DNA from: DATAFT01 sp035544635
GTDB taxonomy: Bacteria; Acidobacteriota; Thermoanaerobaculia; Multivoradales; Multivoraceae
NCBI GenBank assembly: GCA_035544635.1
Contig: DATKDQ010000036.1
Location: 1 to 9,295, forward strand
DNA length: 9,295 nucleotides
Reading direction: 5' to 3'
In this document: positions 5,726 through 9,295 of the stretch, in pieces
How positions within the stretch are numbered: the first letter of the stretch is position 1
Layout of the letters: each line of letters starts with the position of its first letter
Position numbers and translations under genes: made by a program
Notes under the pieces: model-generated
What the model was told of the DNA's origin: nothing
The model's database searches: none
Seen by the model: the letters and a program-made list of their open reading frames with translations, nothing else

Positions 5726-8700
5726 TTACTCATCCTGCCGCAAGCGACCTCGCGTGACGCCTACCTCCACCGGCCCGAGGAAGCGGTCCAGCCAGTCCAG
5801 GATCTCGCGGATCAGCTCGATCCGCGGTGGCACGTGCCCGGCGCCCTCGAAGACCACATGCCTCTTGTGCGCGGCCGGCGTTCCGAGCAGGTTGTAGAGC
5901 GGCACCTGGGAGGTCTCGACCGGGAAGTAGAAATCGTTTCGCCCTGCCAGCAAGAGGACCGGCACTTCGATCCGCGGGGCGAAATTGAGCGGGTCGATCT
6001 CGGGAGGTCTAACGTCTCCGCTCAGCCCACCGGCAAGCAGAATCGCCGCTTTGAGGCGCGGTTCGAGAGCGAGAGTCGGGAGGGCGTCATTCGCGCCCAT
6101 GCTGAAACCGTAATAGGCGAGCTTGTCACGGTTGAAGTCACTCCGGCTTTCCAGATAATCGATCGTTCGACCTAGGTCCTTGGACCACTGGACGACGAGG
6201 TCTCGCCACTGACTCATGCCGCTGCTTGGCGCTTGGCGCTCGTAGGTGCCTTTGTAGACCGGGTAGACGAGCGCGCGGCCGCTGCGCGGCAAGAAATCGA
6301 AGTAATAGGAAAAAACAAGGTCCCCATCGCTGGACTTGAGGTCGAGGGCGTAGGAGCCTGGAAACCATATGACCGTCTGGTAGGGCGGCGCAGTGTTCCT
6401 GGGGAGCAGAATATTGGCCAGCACGCGCTCCCCGCCGTACGCCGCGGCAAAGGAAACTCGTTCTCTTCGCCAGTGTTCGGCTTCCTCGATCCGCTCGATT
6501 CGGGGATCGAGTGGAGCTCGATCGTAGGAATAAAACCCGCGAAAGATCTCGAACTCCGCTGCGCGGACGGGCTTCTCTTTCGTGAAGTCGCGTGCCGGCT
6601 GCAACCCGGTGCCGTACGGGGCGTATGCGATCGCCTCAGACGGCGTGCTCTCCTTGACACACCGGAAGCCATGCATCTCGGCGCGATGGAGTGGAGGCCG
6701 CACGTCGTCGTATATCGCCATGTAGACCGGCTCGTTCCACGCACCCCCGAGAATGTACCGTTGGTCTTCGAACTCGTTCCACACCCACTCCTTGACGTTG
6801 CCCGCCATGCCGTAGGTGCCATACGGGCCCACTTCTTTCAGTCGTGTGGTCGCCTCGGATCCTCTGCCGGCGAAATTGCCGGCCGTCAAGACCTCGACGA
6901 AGAAGCTCGCGCCGAACGCCTTCCTCCAGTGGAAGACCGTGGGCAGGCGCTTTCCTTTGGACTGGCAATAGGCGACGGCCTCGTACCAGCTCACCCCGCC
7001 GACAGGATACTCATCCTGGCCTTCGGGGTAGCTCCCCAGCTCCCACGTCGATGGTCCGGGTCGTCCGGTTCGATCCCGAAAGGTGCCACCGGCTCCCGCG
7101 CTGCCAAGCACCTGCGGGCGCTCCCGCGCGAGATGCGTCCAGAACTGTGCATCCTCGTAGCCACCTCGATCGATGAAGTCCTTGAACTCTTGATTGGTGA
7201 CTTCGGTCTGGTCGATCCAGTAGTCCGTGAGCTCGACCCCGTCCTGGCGTCCGCCGGGGACGAAGACCATGCGCGCCGGCTCGCTGCCGACCGGCCGTAA
7301 GCGGATCGGCTGTGCATCCACGTCCGGCCGGCCCGCCGCGGCCGCTGGCGCCCCGACTTCCAACCTCGCCTCGAGCGGCTCGAAGCCCTCCTTGGTGATC
7401 CTCCAGCGCAGCTGTCCCAAGGGAGCGCGGACACTCTTCAACGGCGTCGTGCCGAGCGATAGCCACTCACCGCTGATGTCTTCATACGCCCTGAACGCAA
7501 CCGCGGCGCCTGGTGGCTCGGTAGCAATGGTGACAAGATGGCTCGTCGTGCGGATCGCGTGTTCGAGCTGCGGCTCGTGCGGCCATCGCTCCAGGGCGGC
7601 TCCTCCGACCCGCCAGACGTCGACGAATCGGCCCTGATCGACGAGATCTTCCACCTCGGCGACCACCGCCTGGCGGTCGGTCTCGGCTCGCGCACGCCGC
7701 ACGAACGTCAAGACAGCAAGAGACGCGATCACGAGAATGGCCAGAAGCGCAGCGCCCGCTGCGATGCGATAGTGTCGACGCGTCATCGGCGAACGTTCAG
7801 ATGCCTCCAAGGCGGACAGTACGAGGCCTTGCTTCGCGCCTGGCGGTCCTTGCGTCCGTCGGGACACCTCGCCCGAAGCAACCTGGCGTTGAAGGTCCGC
7901 CAGGGCCTCGCGGAGGGCGTCAGCCGATTGGAAACGCGCGGCGGGGTCTTTCTCCAGGCACCGCTCGATGATTTCCCGAAGCCGCGCTGGAACCTCCAGG
8001 CGCAGCTCGACGAGCGGCCGCGGCCGGTCCTTCAGGATCGAAGAGATGAGCGCCACTGGCGTTTCGCCTTGAAACGGCCGCTCTCCGGTTGTCATCTCGT
8101 AGAGCACCACGCCGAAGGAGAAGAGGTCCGAGCGCCTGTCCGTCGGCTTTCCCTCCGCCTGCTCTGGCGACATGTACGGATAGGTCCCGAGGATGGAGCC
8201 TTCGCGCGTCATCACCGGACTCATCGTTTCGGTGCCGAGCTCGCTGGAGATCGGCGAAGTGAGGGGGGCCTGCAGCTTCGCCAGCCCGAAGTCGAGGATC
8301 CGGAGGCGGCCCGTAGAGTCGACCATCACGTTGCCGGGCTTGAGATCCCGGTGCACGATCCCCCCCTCGTGCGCGGCCCGCAGGCCGTCGGCAAGCGATA
8401 GCGCCAGCTTCAGACAGGACTCGACCGGGAGGCCCCCCTCCGGAATCAGCTCACCCAAGGTCGTGCCTTCGACGTAGGCCATGGTCAGGAAGTCCACGCC
8501 CGCGGCCCGCTCCACCGAGTGGATCGTGACGATGTTGGGGTGGTCGAGGGCAGCGAGATTCCTGGCCTCCAGCTTGAACCGGTCCAGCCGTTCCGGGCTG
8601 GCGGCCAGCTCCGGTGGCAGGATCTTCAGGGCGACCCTCCGGTGGAGCGTCGTGTCCTCGGCGAGATAGACTTCGCCCATCCCGCCGGCGCCCAGCTTGT

Positions 8701-8746
8701 CGAGGATCCTGTAGTGACCGAGCCTCTGACCGATCAGGGCAGTCAT
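5726..8746 (-). CDS. Ser/Thr kinase fused to PEGA-like, FGE-sulfatase-like and alpha/beta hydrolase domains
   Basis: This 1006-residue one-TM receptor-like kinase has an extracytoplasmic enzyme-like half. ATG 8746 has GGAG about 7 bases upstream, and the kinase domain begins a few residues in. The Hanks-type kinase (about 11-285) is complete: GAGGMGEVY (19-27), VALK with K41, E60, HRDLKPGN with D134 and N139, DFG (152-154) and YMSPEQ (191-196). One TM segment is at about 327-349. A PEGA-like domain (about 404-463) contains VTIATEPPGAAV. An FGE-sulfatase fold (about 490-699) contains MVFVPGG, DQTEVTNQEF, GVSWYEAVAYC, GMAGNVKEWVW and HGFRCV. The C-terminal alpha/beta hydrolase (about 735-990) keeps GFSMGAN (S882), AGRNDFYF (D938) and GAGHVPP (H971), a full triad. 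The FGE part lacks the usual cysteine pair after its GGAW motif, so it probably binds rather than makes formylglycine. The gene stands alone and ends convergently with the Rieske pseudogene, 112 bases away. Ligand and substrate are unknown. Confidence 0.95.
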   Translation of the reverse strand: MTALIGQRLGHYRILDKLGAGGMGEVYLAEDTTLHRRVALKILPPELAASPERLDRFKLEARNLAALDHPNIVTIHSVERAAGVDFLTMAYVEGTTLGELIPEGGLPVESCLKLALSLADGLRAAHEGGIVHRDLKPGNVMVDSTGRLRILDFGLAKLQAPLTSPISSELGTETMSPVMTREGSILGTYPYMSPEQAEGKPTDRRSDLFSFGVVLYEMTTGERPFQGETPVALISSILKDRPRPLVELRLEVPARLREIIERCLEKDPAARFQSADALREALADLQRQVASGEVSRRTQGPPGAKQGLVLSALEASERSPMTRRHYRIAAGAALLAILVIASLAVLTFVRRARAETDRQAVVAEVEDLVDQGRFVDVWRVGGAALERWPHEPQLEHAIRTTSHLVTIATEPPGAAVAFRAYEDISGEWLSLGTTPLKSVRAPLGQLRWRITKEGFEPLEARLEVGAPAAAAGRPDVDAQPIRLRPVGSEPARMVFVPGGRQDGVELTDYWIDQTEVTNQEFKDFIDRGGYEDAQFWTHLARERPQVLGSAGAGGTFRDRTGRPGPSTWELGSYPEGQDEYPVGGVSWYEAVAYCQSKGKRLPTVFHWRKAFGASFFVEVLTAGNFAGRGSEATTRLKEVGPYGTYGMAGNVKEWVWNEFEDQRYILGGAWNEPVYMAIYDDVRPPLHRAEMHGFRCVKESTPSEAIAYAPYGTGLQPARDFTKEKPVRAAEFEIFRGFYSYDRAPLDPRIERIEEAEHWRRERVSFAAAYGGERVLANILLPRNTAPPYQTVIWFPGSYALDLKSSDGDLVFSYYFDFLPRSGRALVYPVYKGTYERQAPSSGMSQWRDLVVQWSKDLGRTIDYLESRSDFNRDKLAYYGFSMGANDALPTLALEPRLKAAILLAGGLSGDVRPPEIDPLNFAPRIEVPVLLLAGRNDFYFPVETSQVPLYNLLGTPAAHKRHVVFEGAGHVPPRIELIREILDWLDRFLGPVEVGVTRGRLRQDE

Positions 8747-9144
8747 GGCTGCGCTCCAGCCTCGAGCGTGATCTGGGATTGAATGCTACCGCAACGCTCG
8801 CCCTAACTAAGCCCCAGGTAGGCGAGGCTCCTCAAATCCGTTCCTCCGGGTCCGGGCCGGCGCCGAGCTCCATGGGTCGCCACCCTGATCAGGCCGCGCC
8901 GATGTCCGGGCTGTAGCGGCACGCCTGGGTTCGCGATCGAGCTGGACGACCTCGCTCTGAAGCCGCGTGAGGACTGAGGATCAATTCTGCCGGCTGGCCG
9001 GCAGCACGGCCTCCTCCCACCCCTTGGGAGGGGATCCCCAGCCACCCCGCGACCCGTGGCCGGGAGGGGTGGCGGCCTGCGATGATTCCGTCCCATATCC
9101 GGGGGCGCAGGGATCCCCGGGGGTGGGCGCACGGCGCCCCGGGA
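8747..9144. other. Stretch without a recognised gene
   Basis: This stretch lies between the kinase start and the IS481-type end. Open frames here, such as one on the minus strand over 8803-9174, are rich in Arg, Pro and Gly and contain no motif I know. The kinase promoter must lie at the left end, but I see only weak candidates for -35/-10 boxes. The right half holds a cluster of palindromes, listed separately. Bases 8820-8985 hold nothing I can name. Confidence 0.5.
8987..9073. repeat. Cluster of four GC-rich palindromes
   Basis: Four symmetric elements lie end to end. 8987-9004 has perfect 8-base arms around TG. 9013-9031 has 7-base arms around a 5-base loop. 9030-9039 is the perfect palindrome GGGGATCCCC. 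9041-9048 pairs with 9066-9073 over 8 bases. They precede the IS481-type end by 70-160 bases. They could be a bidirectional transcription block upstream of the IS, or repetitive extragenic palindromes. No T-tract is present. Confidence 0.6.
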
Positions 9145-9228
9145 AGGTGACGCCATGGTACAGACCGGGTACATGGTTTACACCCGAAACCGGGTACATC
9201 GTTTACACCGGGTAGCGTGGCGTCACCT
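9145..9228. repeat. 11-bp inverted repeat framing the IS end repeats
   Basis: The arms AGGTGACGCCA (9145-9155) and its exact reverse complement (9218-9228) enclose 62 bases that contain both 21-bp direct repeats. The right arm ends 12 bases before the transposase start codon and adjoins its Shine-Dalgarno. The symmetry could expose or hide the ribosome site in mRNA, or mark a protein-binding region at the element end. Confidence 0.7.
9164..9209 (+). repeat. Two 21-bp direct repeats at an IS481-type left end
   Basis: Copies at 9164-9184 and 9189-9209 match at 20 of 21 bases (G versus C at the twelfth base), each beginning ACCGGGTACAT and ending GTTTACACC. The 25-base period puts them about two and a half helical turns apart. 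They lie 31-76 bases before the transposase ATG, as expected of transposase-binding repeats at the end of this IS group. The exact outer end of the element cannot be fixed without its other end. Confidence 0.75.
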
Positions 9229-9240
9229 GGAGGTGGAGCC

Positions 9241-9295
9241 ATGCCCTGGATGGAGACGACGCCCGTGGACGAGCGCAGACGGTTCGTCGAAGCGT
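9241..9295 (+). CDS. IS481-type transposase, N-terminal end only (cut by window)
   Basis: Eighteen codons from ATG 9241, MPWMETTPVDERRRFVEA, match the start of IS481-type DDE transposases, whose N-termini typically read MPW.E...(V/M)(D/E)ER..FV and continue into a helix-turn-helix before the integrase core. A good GGAGG Shine-Dalgarno lies about 8 bases upstream. The paired direct repeats just before it support an insertion-sequence end. Whether the transposase is intact cannot be judged, since the window ends at 9295. The gene is divergent from the kinase gene, so an insertion here could have displaced or replaced part of the kinase upstream region. Confidence 0.75.
   Translation, partial: MPWMETTPVDERRRFVEA

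Noticed and set aside
6233..7300. 355-codon plus-strand open frame opposite the kinase gene
   Set aside because: It is antisense to the well-supported FGE and hydrolase parts of the kinase fusion, with no recognisable domain and no Shine-Dalgarno.
8803..9174. 123-codon minus-strand open frame beyond the kinase start
   Set aside because: Its composition is shadow-like, it starts inside the IS end repeats and it crosses the palindrome cluster. No motif was recognised.
9164..9209. CRISPR-like array
   Set aside because: There are only two copies separated by 4 bases, with no spacers and no cas genes. The transposase start immediately downstream explains them as IS end repeats.

Overview
This is a GC-rich bacterial window from an unknown source. 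A large serine/threonine kinase fused to enzyme-like domains, an N-terminally anchored TIR protein, a secreted proline-iminopeptidase-type hydrolase and a scrap of a MacB/FtsX-type permease together suggest an Acidobacteriota-like or other uncultured soil or sediment genome. That placement is inference, because no rRNA or marker gene is present. Two genes look intact. Most of the rest is gene debris and mobile-element remains.

Left third (1-2550), a graveyard. A minus-strand secreted alpha/beta hydrolase (142-1114) is broken twice: an in-frame gap where the nucleophile elbow should be, and a one-base frameshift near 392-397. Next to it on the plus strand is an orphan 3' piece of atpC (F1 ATP synthase epsilon, about 1283-1487), also frameshifted. 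A large imperfect inverted repeat follows (arms 1519-1557 and 1645-1681), then a multiply frameshifted C-terminal remnant of an IS91-type transposase (about 1741-2092). Last come a short unidentified coding-like scrap (2307-2426) and a strong TTCG hairpin (2433-2460).

Middle (2552-4687): one intact 711-residue plus-strand gene for a membrane-anchored TIR protein. Its order is TM segment, long helical region, CxxC...CxxC zinc ribbon, beta-sandwich domain, C-terminal TIR domain that keeps a candidate NADase glutamate. It stands alone, with no partner gene beside it.

From 4810 to 5613 debris returns. A minus-strand C-terminal scrap of an ABC transporter permease abuts, at about 4896, a plus-strand Rieske ring-hydroxylating oxygenase alpha-subunit pseudogene. 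That pseudogene lacks its 5' end and has a second junction removing the region around the first mononuclear-iron histidine.

Right part: an intact 1006-residue minus-strand gene (5726-8746) encodes a kinase, TM, PEGA-like, FGE-sulfatase-like and alpha/beta-hydrolase fusion. It converges with the Rieske pseudogene. Beyond its start lies about 490 bases without a recognised gene but with a cluster of GC-rich palindromes. The window ends in the left end of an IS481-type insertion sequence: two 21-bp direct repeats framed by an 11-bp inverted repeat, then the first codons of the transposase (from 9241).

The two intact genes are both sensor/effector-type proteins with a single predicted membrane anchor. 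The sequence does not link them in an operon: they lie on opposite strands with pseudogenes between. The mixture of mobile-element ends and truncated enzymes fits an accessory region that has been repeatedly invaded and deleted.
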